NCBI GenBank assembly: GCA_963989385.1
Contig: OZ022499.1
Span: 48,721,757 to 48,785,756 of the forward strand
Reading direction: 5' to 3'
Source: Ctena decussata
Lineage: Eukaryota > Mollusca > Bivalvia > Lucinida > Lucinidae
DNA: 64,000 nucleotides
The notes under the pieces are model-generated. The model was not told the DNA's origin, made no database searches, and saw only the letters and a program-made list of their open reading frames with translations. How positions within the stretch are numbered: the first letter of the stretch is position 1; each line of letters begins with the position of its first letter. Both the position numbers and the translations under genes were made by a program. Of this stretch, positions 10,333 to 20,929 are shown one piece after another.

Positions 10333-11336
10333 GGGTGAGGGGGGGACTCGAAAAAGTATGAAAGCAAGAGTTGTCATTCTTGTATGAGACAAACTGTCAT
10401 GATCTGATCTCAATATCTGTGAAGTATCATAAAAATATTTCAAAGGGTATTCATGTTATGGAGCGGACACGAAATCACACCTAAAACCATGAAGGGGAAA
10501 TAACTAAAAAACTTAGAAAGCAAGAGTTGTCATTCTTATTCGCGACACATCAGCATGACCTGTTCTACGTAACTATGAAGTATCATGAAAATATTCCAAA
10601 GGGTATTCAAGTTATGGAGCGGACACGAAATTACACCTAAAACCATCAAGGGAAATAACTCAGAAAGTAAGAAAACAAGAGTTGTCATTCTTGTTCGCGA
10701 CACATCGTCATGACCTGTTCTACATATCTGTGAAGTAGCATGAAAATATTTCAAAAGGTATTCAAGTTATAGAGCGGACACGAATTTACACCTAAAACAA
10801 TCAAGGGAAAATAACTCAAAAAGTAAGAAAGCAAGAGTTGTCATTCTTGATCACGACACATTGTCATGACCTGCTCTACATATCTGTGAAGTATCATGAA
10901 AATATTTCACAAGGTATTCGAGTTATAGAGCGGACACGAATTTACACCTAAAACAATCAAGGGGAAATAACTCAAATAGTAAGAAAGCAAGAGGAGTCAT
11001 TGTTGTTCACGACATATCGTCATGACCTGCTCTACATATCTGTGAAGTATCATGAAAATATTCCAAAGGGTATTCAAGTTACAGAGCGGACACGAATCTG
11101 CCAAAAATTCACCAAAGGGGAGATAACTCAAAAATTACAAAAGCAAGAGTATCATTCTTGCACGTGACACATCGTCATGACCTGTTCTACATAACTGTGA
11201 ATTATTATGAAAATATTCCAAACGGTATTCAAGATATGGAGCGGACAAGAAAATGTTTACGGACGGACAGACGGACGGACGGACGGACGGACGCCAGGCT
11301 CATCGCTATATCCCCCGAACCTTTCGGTCGGGGGAT
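9946..11336 (+). mobile_element. HINE/pearl-like element family H1 (copy 1)
   Basis: The 5' end is a hairpin, GCCATC-AGAGGA-GATGGC, followed by CCCCCGACCGAAGG. Six core repeats of about 155 bp follow (words: AAGAGTTGTCATTCTT, CATCGTCATGACCTG, TATCATGAAAATATT, GAGCGGACACGAA), then an (ACGG)n tract and the 3' hairpin CCCCCGA-ACCTT-TCGGTCGGGGG ending in AT before an A run. A T24/G24 tract lies at 10288-10335. This layout matches the pearl/CvA/DINE-1 group, described in the literature as Helentron-associated. There is no target duplication; the empty site is a run of A, as expected for T-T insertion on the other strand. Confidence 0.8.
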
Positions 11337-11559
11337 AAAAAGTGGAAGGCCCTCAGCAACACAATGCCCAATAGCCAAATACCATATGTTGGAGACTATG
11401 TAAGAATAGTATGCTCTTTGGTAACGAGCACAGATTCAGACAAAGTCATTGCCAGGCGTATGATGGCTCTAGCAAAATCTCCAAATAAGCTGCAGGATAA
11501 GGTTATGAAAAGTGATTGGGATAATAAACGGGTAATATGAAAAAAGATTCCCGTACGAA

Positions 11560-12593
11560 AATTCTGACATGATTACAGCAGGAGTCCTGCTGGACATTGA
11601 CAGGAATTTCATTTTCAGGCTGAATTATAACAGTATGTGGAAAATGATAAAAAATCCACTCAAGATTCCAGCAGGAAAATTTGAAAAGTTCATGCCAGGA
11701 ATCCTAGCAGGAAAACAGAACTGAAAATTTTGCAAAATTATTGAATCTAGCATAAAGATTTTGGCGGTACACTTCAACTACACAGTGAATCATAAGTGAT
11801 AAATTCAACTTGACGACTGGCCATGCTGTTTGTTTGTACTAAACATATTAAAAGGTTTTCTGTGTTATTTGAAGGATGAATTAATAACATCTAGTATGAA
11901 GAGAATGTAAGTTTAATTAATTTTTGTATCATTAATACATACATTTCGAAAGGCAAATTTAAGTTTAGGGGTAAAATATTCAATTTATACACAATTTTAT
12001 GTACCCCACCCACATCCCTGGACATAAAAATGAAAATGAGTTCAATATATGTGTGATGGTAACAGAATTGCTTTCTGTCATAAAATTGTGTTAAAGAGCA
12101 ATGGCAGTACTGATCCATGTCTATAATATAATCGTAATACCCTAGAGATTGACAAGATATGTGTTCTGTTGTGTTTTATAAAGCCACTGTGTATGTGAAA
12201 GTTTTAAATAGCATGTTGAAAGAGTATGTCAAGGTCTTTGTGTAATATGCAACACAACCAAATTCATGCCAACAATCCTGTCCATATTCCTGATAGGATT
12301 CCTGGCAGGATTCCTGCCAGGAATTTCAAATTTTCCAGTGAGAATACTGCTCATTTGAATATTTCTGGTGGGAATCCTGCCTGAATTCCTGCCTGAATTC
12401 CTGCTAATTTAAATATTTCACTTAATATTCCACACTGAGTCCTGCTGGAATCCTGTAGGGAATTTTATATTATAGTGAAAAGTTCACGTGGAAAACCCAT
12501 TGGGAAACTTTTTCATGTCCAGATTCCTGCCAAGAATCCTGTTACAATTACTGCAGAAATACTGCTACTGTCCTGCTGGACAATTCCGTACAG
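11560..12593 (+). repeat. Transposase intron filled with CAGGAATCCTG-type words
   Basis: This intron of the DDE/SWIM gene (GT at 11532, AG at 12592-12593) has dense clusters of variants of TTCCTGCCAGGAATCC and its complement at 11565-11725 and 12260-12600. An AT-rich, repeat-free middle separates them. Because the words are self-complementary the intron could fold extensively. Function unknown. Confidence 0.6.
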
Positions 12594-13845
12594 GTTGAAG
12601 ACACAAAGCTTGACAATTTCCCAGAGTTGACTGTGGATGAACTCAGGGACCTGACAATGGGAATATACCAACTTAAACAGCCCAAATCCTACACGGATGA
12701 ACACTTTGACGAAAAGGGATCATATGAGATAATGGCACACAAAGAAAATGACGGTGTTCTCAAAGCACAGATACGTTCTCGTCACACATCAAATAAAACA
12801 TATAACTTGTTGGTTGAATACACTCAAGGGCTGAACCCAATCACTGGATGGTATTGTGGGTGCAGAAGTGGTGCTCGCACCGTTGGGTGTTGTGCACAAG
12901 ATGCTTCAGTGCTTTGGTATTTAGGATATTACCGCAACGAAACAGAAAACAGTGAAGCCAAACCGAGCAAGGTGCACATTGATTATGTAAAAGATGCTGC
13001 TGTTGACACATGGATTGTGTCTAGCAATTCTGAAGAAGATGAACAATAACCAGCGTAAAAACACGAATTTAAGCATTTAGCATGAGTTTAATGAGGTTGC
13101 AAAACTAAGCAAACCCTGCTTGTAAGTCATTAGCAATTTGTTAATTTTCCAGATGCGAGGTATACTTTTTTCAAAATTACATAAAAAATGGCATCGTCGC
13201 ATGCAAGAGTAACTCCAATGCCTACAAAAATCAACAAATATTTGCATTAAAAAGTGTTATTAACTTCCAAATGGAGTTTGGAGTACTATGGAATGACAAA
13301 TGCATGCTGATATTGAAAAACGGACAAAATCATATTTCATGAGGAGATAACTCTCATATTAATGATCATAAAATAAATTCTGACATATGCCTGCAATGCC
13401 TATTATATCAACATAATAATAGCAAAAGATTTTTAAAAACTCTTGAAAACTGAGAACATGTTGTGGTTTTTCGTAAAGTCGGAGAACAAAAAATACTGAA
13501 ATTGGGGTACATCTTACAAGCGAATATAAACTCTATTCTGGAATGAATTTCAGAACAATATTATCATCATCTTTTAAGTCCAGAAGACTTAACTTAGTGT
13601 TCTTTTAATATTGCAACCACCATTTTGAAGCATGAATTTGGAATAGAAAAAATAGCATTTTTGTAACTATACTTTTAATGGGGTGGAAATACCCCATCCC
13701 TTTAAATCGTGCATACAGCGAAAACCAGTGAACCAAATAATCTGGTATTGCACCATAAGACAGTCAATACATATCAGTTAAACTATACAAAGTTTAAAGA
13801 AAATCGGTTTTAGCCATGAAAATGGCCTTATAGAGACTGGTCCTT

Positions 13846-14160
13846 TGTAATAAAATTATTGCAACTCAACAGCTGCGAACTTCGTCTAACAAACTGATGA
13901 GAAACCGTCAGAGAACAGCTTCCTCCCAACAGAAAACTAGCTATACTTGATTCAGTTTCTTCTCTCCGGCACTTTCTATTTCTTTTCCTTGTCGTAGGAA
14001 AATGGTAATAAAATTATTGCAACTCAACACCTGCGAACTCCGTCTAATAAACAGGTAAGAAACTGTCAGCTATCAAGCATGTAGTCTTCCCCACGAAAAA
14101 CTAACTATACTTTTTTCAGTTTCTTCTCCACGACACTCTTTATTTCCTTTAAATTTCTCC
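13846..14160 (+). repeat. Tandem duplication (~158 bp x 2)
   Basis: AATAAAATTATTGCAACTCA, GCTGCGAACTTCGTCTAA, TCAGTTTCTTCTC and the surrounding text recur from about 14006. It lies in the right outer part of the TTAA transposon, next to the end of the inverted arm. Confidence 0.75.
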
Positions 14161-14767
14161 CAGCGCTCAGCCTTCTTGCATTTTGTGAGCAGACCATGTA
14201 TTGATATCAGAAGCGGCTAACGCTGACGCCATCTTGTTTTTATCAAACAGAACATTTGACGTCATTACGTCACGTAGTGACAGAAACTGCCGCGCGGCGG
14301 CGCTGAATTACTCCCACCTCACCTTAACGTTGATCTAATGTTGATGATTCAACGTCTTGTGCCCGATGGAATGTTGTTGCAACTTTCTGGCATTGCACTA
14401 ACATACATACAATGTTTTCTTCAAGTTTTCTGCTCACTGAAAATAGACAAAAACAGATCAATATCCAATTGGAATGCAGCTTCAAGTAGTAGGAATATAG
14501 TCAAATACATAGCAGCCAAAAGTGCTTTTGTCGACAACAAAATAACTACAGATTAACTACTCTTTAGTTTCACGCATCGGTGAAACTGTTTCAGATTGAC
14601 CCTAGCGAAGCTCTAGATATTGAAAAAAAAATAAAAAACAATTGGACTATTTTCTTATTGTTGTGTAAAAGCATCAGCGTAGTCAACTCTGTGCTAGCGC
14701 ATTTGCAGGCTTTCTGTGAAATATTACGGGTGCAGGAAGATACATTTGTACATCATCTAAAGTGGTC

Positions 14768-14981
14768 CCGCATCTGTACTGGTCCTGGCCTCTATTTTGG
14801 TCCCGACTAGCCTCTAAACTGGTCCCGGCTAGCATCTATTATGGTGCGATAAGCGGCCTCTAAAATGATCAAGTTGAGCGCTTAACGTAAATATATGAAA
14901 AACTAGTTTTCTGCTAAAGTCTGCTTCCCACGACTTTATAGTCATAGGCTCGGCACAAGCCATTTTTAAAATAATTCTCGT

Positions 14982-15012
<31 letters not shown>

Positions 15013-16320
15013 GGGTGGCGGGGCTAGTTTTAGTTTATTCCCGCTCCTCTTCCAACGCTTCTGTCATTTTATTTTCAATATTGAACACCAATGTTCATGC
15101 ATAGAAAATAAAAATTCCAATAAGTTATTGAGAAAGCTCCATATGTTTCCGCGCCTCGTGCTCTTGCCAACCATCTCCGCATCGAATCGAAAAGTGTTCG
15201 ATTTAGCAAGTAAATGATTACAAAGCATGTTCTCTGAGTGGATCATATGTGAAACATACATAGCGCTAACAAATAATGTCATTCTCCCACCGCGAATGCT
15301 TCATCTTTCGCATTTATCTTGGATAAAATGCAAGCTACAAGAAGACTTTGGCTATATAATTTAGCTTCACTCAACCGCGACATGACTTCTTCTTGTGCTG
15401 TAGTTTGATTTGATGATGAGACTCACGTAACATGAAAAATGTAAAACGAAAAACACATTGCATGGCCGTGAAAAACTCTGCACGGTATGCGTATTCACAT
15501 GCTGAAGCAGACTGTGGATTGCACGCACATGGATTGCTGCCTAAACAGGGAGAGAGGTATGTAGGATAGAGGGATCATGCATTATCATCTGTGGGCCTCG
15601 AGTAGCCTGGCATTCAGGCCGTATATTAATATGTTTATCTGCATCAAGGTACTTTACTCCCAGGACTTAACTACTGTAAATGATTGCCAGAAGGTTCTAT
15701 TACTAACTCTTAGTTACTCAGTAGCTGAATGAAATACAGGACTAACTTGGAATACTGTAACAGAGAAATAGTCGAGCTGTCCCGGAGACCTGTACTCATA
15801 CTAAAATATCATAGAAACTGTTTCAAATTATCAAATATTTTATTAAAATCATTAGGTCGATTGCACCGGTCTAAACCTATTAAAACCCGAACTTTAAAGG
15901 CAGGGGATTCGACGCCTTCCGACGGGCCTAGCAGATTTATATGTATCATAAAAACATGTTTGCTTGCTATTATGAATTGCATAAAAACATTACGACACTC
16001 GAAAACTTTGGAGAAAATGCTTCGAAAATTTCTATTTAGCTGTGCCTAAAATAACGGAACGTTTTGAAAAGGCCTCAAAACTACTTCCGCTGCTGGTTAC
16101 ACTGGGCGCATGCCCAGGCTGATCTGAGGCTTCGCTAGATTCACATTACTCATAGCAATAACAAATTATTCGTAGAAGGCACAACTATGGATAGTTATCA
16201 GGTATATAAATGGGATCATTTACGGGCTGCTTATCGCACCATAATAGATGCCAGCCGGGACCAATTTGGAGGCTTGTCAGGACCAAAATAGATGCCAGGA
16301 CGAGTTTAGTTGCCAGGACT
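14768..16320. mobile_element. Fold-back element with ~105-bp terminal inverted repeats
   Basis: The left arm (14768-14872) carries ATTTTGGTCCCGAC, GGTCCCGGCTAGCATC and TATTATGGTGCGATAAGC. The right arm (16214-16320) is its diverged reverse complement (GCTTATCGCACCATAATAG, GCCAGCCGGGACC). The 1.3-kb interior has a (GT)n-(G)n tract at 14980-15015 and no transposase. Frames inside (such as 15729-16049) show no domain. Confidence 0.65.
16093..16140. repeat. Family A MITE fragment
   Basis: ACTGGGCGCATGCCCAGG, then CTGATCTGAGGCTTCGCT, matches the inner arm of the family A fold-back elements. The outer arms are missing. Confidence 0.55.
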
Positions 16321-17031
16321 ACTGATTGACCTATGAACAAAATCCGTCAATTTTTGTAGGAGTTATGGCCCTTTGAAAATTTTAGCATTTCAACATTGTC
16401 AGCAAGATATCTCGAAAAGTATTTAAGCTAAGGACTTGAGACTTTACCAGCTTATTGGAAATGTTGAGTAAATGAACTGATTAACTTTTGAACAAAATCC
16501 GTCATTTTTTGTAGGAGGTATGGCCCTTTGAAATTTTTGGCATTTCAAATTTGTTAGCAGTATCTGAGCTAGGGGCTTGAACTTTTGCCAGCTTATTAAG
16601 AATGATGTGTAGATGAATTGATTAATTTTTAAATTAAAACCGTCAATTATTTTCGGAGTTATGGCCCTTTGACAATTTTGGCATTTTAACTTGTCAGCAA
16701 GATATCTCGAAAAGTATAGGAGATAGGGACTTGAAACTTAGTATGCTGATTGGAGGTGATAAGTAGGTTAACTGATTGACTTTCAAACGAATTTAATCAT
16801 TTTTTCCGAGTTATGTCCCTTTGAAAATTTTGACATTTTAAACTTGGAAGCAAGATACCTCGAAAAGTATTTGAGCGGGTTTCGAAACTTGGTCAGCTGA
16901 TTGGAGATGATAAGTAGATTGACTGACTGACTTCTGAATGAGTTCCGTCAATATTTTTCTAGTACTGACTATGCCCTTTTAGGGTCAGGCATATGGTTGA
17001 GGGCATAGTGTTTTACAAACACCTTTTCTAG
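16320..17031 (-). mobile_element. HINE/pearl-like family H2 (truncated copy)
   Basis: Four to five diverged ~150-bp units carry TATGGCCCTTTGA, AGCAAGATATCTCGAAAAGT and TGATTGACTTTTGAAC-type words. The right end (GAGGGCATAGTGTTTTACAAACACC, read in pieces, then CTAG) matches the right end of the fuller copy at 35901-37315. The other end, with CCGT and hairpin, is missing. Confidence 0.65.
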
Positions 17032-17057
17032 TTAAATTTTTGTGGCTGCTAATGGAC

Positions 17058-17348
17058 TAGCTCTTTTGACATTAGCTTACTTCAGGGAGCGTTCAACTCC
17101 CGCTTGGGTTTCAAAGACATTTTGCTGTAAAAAGTAGAAAGATAGGTAATGTTAATGCACCAGCGTTATCGAAAAAACATAGTCCAGTGAAAAAGAACAC
17201 CTCTATCTTTAAATGTCATTTGACTGTGTTGTTTGTATTATGTTTTTATTATGACCAATACCTTTCTTTCTACTATGTACAATAAAAAGTCGAACTCCTA
17301 GCGAAAATTGAGCTCGTTCCCTGAAGTAAGTTGCAGTCGAAAGAGCTA
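17058..17348. mobile_element. Fold-back MITE-like element with ~43-bp inverted repeats
   Basis: TAGCTCTTTTGACATTAGC, then TTACTTCAGGGAGCG, at the left pairs with CGTTCCCTGAAGTAA and GTCGAAAGAGCTA at the right. The interior is 200 bp of AT-rich DNA without coding potential. Confidence 0.7.
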
Positions 17349-17349
17349 A

Positions 17350-19104
17350 CTAACTTGCGACAAAGATTAAATCACTGCTACAGTAGTGCTACAGTAGTAT
17401 GTTCTTCCAGTAAATGCGTTTTTTTCATTAAGAAGCAATTGTTCTATTACATTTTCATGTTTCTACTTCAAAAAGAAAAAAAAGGCCTGCTGTTAGGACA
17501 TGATTTTGACGTCCTCATAAAAATTGCTTTTTTCTACGCACTGATACCAAACAACAGACAACCTTTGCAAGACAAGAATAAATTCTCGTAATCAAACATC
17601 ACGCTTTTCAAATTGACAACAATGCTATTTTTATATACTATAAAAGTGAACAGTAAATTTGGTTTCAACGGCAAAAATAATCTACATCAGTTCGTTTCAA
17701 GTTTACAAGCGATTCAGGGTTACAGGTCTAGTTCCAGAACAAAGAAACAATGATAAAGCACTATTGGCATACTATTTCACAATAAAAAAGACCACCTGAT
17801 ATCACCAAGATTACTTGGTTTAGTTTAATTGTACAAAACATGTTTCAAAATGCCTTGATACCTTATTTGTGGAAATTTAACATGTATTCCTTTTTTTAAC
17901 TGACTTAATTTCCCAATGTTAATTTTCATTAGTCAAGTTGACCTCACGGTTTTCAAATTAACACCCGGTGTATATATATTCGGGTAAAGGTGTAGTTAGA
18001 AAAGCATGCGTTTTCTTGGAAGTATGTTTTAAAGGCAGATATTCGTATAAGTGACATGTTCAACTGCATCGATAAGATTTCACAGAAAGACTGCAAATGC
18101 ATTCAGAGAGCATATAAACTGTCCTTTTTTCGATTTCGGTAATTCAAATGTGTTCTGAAAAGTAAGATCCTTTGGAAGCAAGGAACACACCAAAGAACAG
18201 AAAATAGCAGACTCGGTTTAATTGAGTCTGTTCATGACTAGTAATACAATGTGCGACACAAGCCACGCCCCTAGCACCGGCTTAAGCGGAACTCTATTTT
18301 CAAAATTACTCAAATGAACTCAATGATCCCAAAGGACCAGAAAATATAATCTGCACTATGATGATGTACGGGGAGACGTTTTACGGCTGCCACACGGCAC
18401 AAACACCAGCTGCAGTGAAGATAAATATGAAGCAAGGAACACACCAAAAGAATAGAAAATAGCAGATTCGGTTTCAACCCGCTTAAACAGTTCCGATATT
18501 AAAATCATATTCAAAATTATCATTTTTGCATGATCCTACTGAGAATGTTCGTGAGCTTCTTATGAGAAAGAAGAATCCTATCAATTTTGTTTTTGTCAGC
18601 TTTTATTACACATGGAATTTTCGACCTTAATATTAAGTTTAAGATATGATTGTGAACCTGGTCCCTGAAAATGTTAACATTCACCTTAACATACAACCAC
18701 TCTCTTTATCATTTATCTTTTCAAATCATTTAACGGTTATTATCTGACAGTGAACAATGAAGCCATAAATAGTTTAGTCCGTGTTACCATAAGTCATTAT
18801 TTCCAGTTTAATAACCAGAGCGTATTAATTTTTCAGTTAATTTCCTTTTACTTCTCTATGCAAGACCGTAATTGTGTTTCGCCAGGACATGTGAGGTCAA
18901 GAAAATATAATTTATTCAGAATCCCTTGCAGTTTATCATGCAGCAACCCGATATAATTATTCTCCTTTAGTCCGGTGACTTGCAATTACTTTATTAGTTC
19001 GCTTTTTTCTGTGAAGGCTGAGCTTTGTTATTGATGGCTGAGTTATCCCTGAGGGCAGAATATATCATCGAGCAAAGATGAGACAGTAATAAGAACTTTA
19101 CCTT
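17350..19104. other. Mostly unrecognised DNA with one direct repeat pair
   Basis: No gene was recognised; frames up to 86 codons lack domains. Near 18174-18226 and 18430-18477 the text GAAGCAAGGAACACACCAAA, followed by AGAAAATAGCAGA and TTCGGTTT, occurs twice in the same orientation. This is either a duplicated segment or the ends of an insertion between them. Confidence 0.45.
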
Positions 19105-19340
19105 CCCGCGACACGAGAAACCCAACAAAATGGTTGTGCGCCCAGTGCAGACTCACTGATCAGCCAGTGCATCCGCCCAGTCTGACCAGAGTCTTCGCTG
19201 TCCGCATGGATGAAGCTTTAGACCCTTAGCTACATTTAACCACAAAGCGAAGAATCTGATCGGACTGAGCGGCTGCCCAGGCTGATCTGAGTCTGCACTG
19301 GGCGCACAACCACCGTGTTGGTTTTCGCGTGTCGCGGCTC
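19105..19340. mobile_element. Fold-back MITE, family A (copy 3)
   Basis: The left end CCGCGACACGAGAAACCCAA pairs with TTGGTTTTCGCGTGTCGCGG at the right. The outermost GAG of the left end has been lost. The inner arms carry the usual CCCAGTCTGACCAGAGTC and its partner. Confidence 0.85.
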
Positions 19341-19476
19341 AGCTTAATAAACTCTATGTAGGAGTCGAGACCGAGACGAGGAAATCTCAGGCTTTGTGGA
19401 CAAACAATCTGAACGTCAGCCTCTCAGTCAATCAGTCACGGAGAAATTTTAGAGTTTTTTTTTTGTTTAATTTAAA

Positions 19477-19665
19477 GTGAACGGGTACATTTTCAGGAGG
19501 AGCACCTTTGCCGTTTTCAGCTTTACCTCCCTTCTCAATAGGGGTGAACTCTTACAAGAAAGAGTTTGCTTCTATTGGAGAATATTGTTTCTTTTAAGAG
19601 CAGGCCCCATTTCAATAGGGAAGCGAACAGGCAGTCACAGGAGTTGTTTCTATTTGTAAACAATG
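19477..19665 (+). repeat. Dispersed repeat R3 (copy 1)
   Basis: This segment and the reverse complement of 40632-40855 are related. Both read GGGT(A/G)CAT(A/T)TTCAG, then an AGGAGC-like word, then a TTTACCTCCC stretch, and both translate to an MNG(Y/C)IFRRS start. The frames diverge soon after, so coding is doubtful. A dispersed repeat or an old pseudogene pair is likelier. Confidence 0.5.
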
Positions 19666-19729
19666 GCAAAATAAAACCAATGACGTATCCATCTTAAGTG
19701 CTTTATAACTTAAATTTAACTGTAAGCCT

Positions 19730-19952
19730 GGGGCCGTATTCATGAAACGACTTAAGTGGTTGCTATGCTGTTGGTAAGGCTAAATTTCTTTGAAGGAGAT
19801 TCGCGACAACTATGAAATTTGCTCTGGAGGAACAGTCTTTCAAAGACTGTTCCTCCAGAGCAAATTTCATAGTTGTAGGGAATCTCCTTTATGGATATTT
19901 AGCCTTAGCAACAGCATAGCAACCACTTAAGTGGCTTTATGAATACGGCCCC
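19730..19952. mobile_element. 223-bp near-perfect palindromic MITE
   Basis: GGGGCCGTATTCATGAAACG at the left mirrors TTTATGAATACGGCCCC at the right. The symmetry runs through AGTGGTTGCTATGCTGTT and AAATTTGCTCTGGAGGAACA to a centre at GTCTTTCAAAGAC (19841). CTG flanks both sides and may be a 3-bp duplication. Non-coding. Confidence 0.85.
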
Positions 19953-20487
19953 TGTTGTAAAGGTAAGACCATTCCTTACAAAATAAATGTGCACTTTCAT
20001 AGAAGCTTGTGACAGTTTGCATTGCGGTCAGACAAACTAAAGTCGCTCTTAATACATTTCTGATTTGGAATCAGTTATATGGAGCAATCCTACAAACTCT
20101 AGTGCTTGAACACAGTTGTTGTGAAGGTAGGTCCATAGCAACTATCAGGCGTTATAGGCCTAGCACAGTGATTTTTTTACCTGCGCATCCCGCATCTTAT
20201 ATGCATAAATTTCCTCTGGGATGCAAAATGTTTATTTTAATGGGTCCCAGGACTCAACGGGACTATTAAATTGCAGTAGAATAAAGTGTTTGGGACTCAT
20301 TATTTGGTTGTTGGGACTCATTGGTTTGGGGTCCAGCTAGTCCCTGGACCCATGGGCATAAATCACTGCTAGCATGTACAATTTGAAAGCAGTTTTCTGG
20401 CAGTGTATGAATTTGGTGACTAAAATTACAGCCTTTGATGAGTTGTTCCGTTTTATTTCAGGTTACAGCTGTAAAGAGGGCATAACT

Positions 20488-20708
20488 GAGCTGCGACACG
20501 ACAAAACCAACAATGTGACATGTCCGCTCAGTTGGATCAGAGTCTTCGCTGTCGGCATGGAGGTAGTTTAGAGCCGTAGCTACCCTTTAAGTGCACACCA
20601 AAGACTCTGAGCAGACTGGGCGGATGCCCAAGCTGATTTGAGTCTTTGCTGGGCGCACATGCCACTTTGTTGGTTTCATGCCACTTTGTTAGGCTCATGT
20701 CGCGGTTC
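20488..20708. mobile_element. Fold-back MITE, family A (copy 4, internally altered)
   Basis: GAGCTGCGACACGACAAAAC at the left and GTTAGGCTCATGTCGCGGTTC at the right, read in parts, mark the ends. The left half has lost the GCGCCCAGCGCAGACTCAG segment, and the right end has a small duplication of GCCACTTTGTT. Confidence 0.8.
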
Positions 20709-20929
20709 ATATAAAGTTGAAAGAAATGCCCATGTCCCGAGATTTTCGAAGGGAAGCATTGCGAGGTATTTGAAGGCATTTAAAACGTGACCTAGTATCT
20801 GTATCTATACCGAATTTAGCGCGATAAATGTATGCCTCTGCGACATCCTAAGTGTCGCTTTATCCAAACAATTGAAAACAAAACAAAAAACAACAACACA
20901 AAAACAACAACAACAAAAACAAGAAATGT

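Larger units (their letters stand above)
9897..13049 (+). pseudogene. DDE (Tnp_4-like) / SWIM zinc-finger transposase, interrupted
   Basis: Three coding blocks join in frame. Block 1 (9897-9945) reads VTKVRWVVESANSRIK, matching the end of DDE_Tnp_4-type catalytic domains (V-E-x-x-N-x-R-I-K). Block 2 (11337-11531) continues WKALSNTMPN and IPYVGDYVRIVC and ends at the donor CGG|GTAATA. Block 3 (12594-13049) follows the acceptor CCGTACAG and carries YQLKQPKSYT, a SWIM-like finger (GWYCGC, then TVGCCAQ) and an acidic tail. The finger's expected His is Gln. The N-terminal half and the first catalytic residues are missing. A HINE element splits the Lys codons between blocks 1 and 2. The gene is non-functional as it stands. 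Family memory, not a search, supports the DDE/SWIM call. Confidence 0.7.
7993..14323. mobile_element. Composite TTAA-flanked DNA transposon with DDE/SWIM transposase remnants
   Basis: Both ends carry GGTGAGGTGGGAG in inverted orientation and both are flanked by TTAA (7989-7992, 14324-14327), as expected for one mobile unit with a TTAA duplication. Inside, 8932-9897 and 12888-13847 are ~960-bp inverted copies of each other, each carrying the 3' end of the transposase gene and its downstream DNA. Between them lie the middle of the gene, its intron and a later HINE insertion. The outer ~0.9 kb on the left and ~0.5 kb on the right do not match beyond the terminal bases. PiggyBac, Kolobok and PIF/Harbinger-like groups all use TTAA or TWA targets; the exact superfamily is not settled. 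Confidence 0.65.

Noticed and set aside
10101..10443. Pro/Lys-rich frames across the T24/G24 tract
   Set aside because: They are created by homopolymer runs inside the HINE element.
10370..11200. Regular ~155-bp repeats considered as a CRISPR-like or satellite array
   Set aside because: Units are long, contiguous and lack unique spacers; hairpin ends and the ACGG tract identify a HINE/pearl-like element.
11253..11340. Reading frames with RTDGRTDGR repeats over the ACGG tract (also at 40147)
   Set aside because: They are translations of a tetranucleotide tract at the end of HINE elements; there is no protein-like flanking code on that side of the element.
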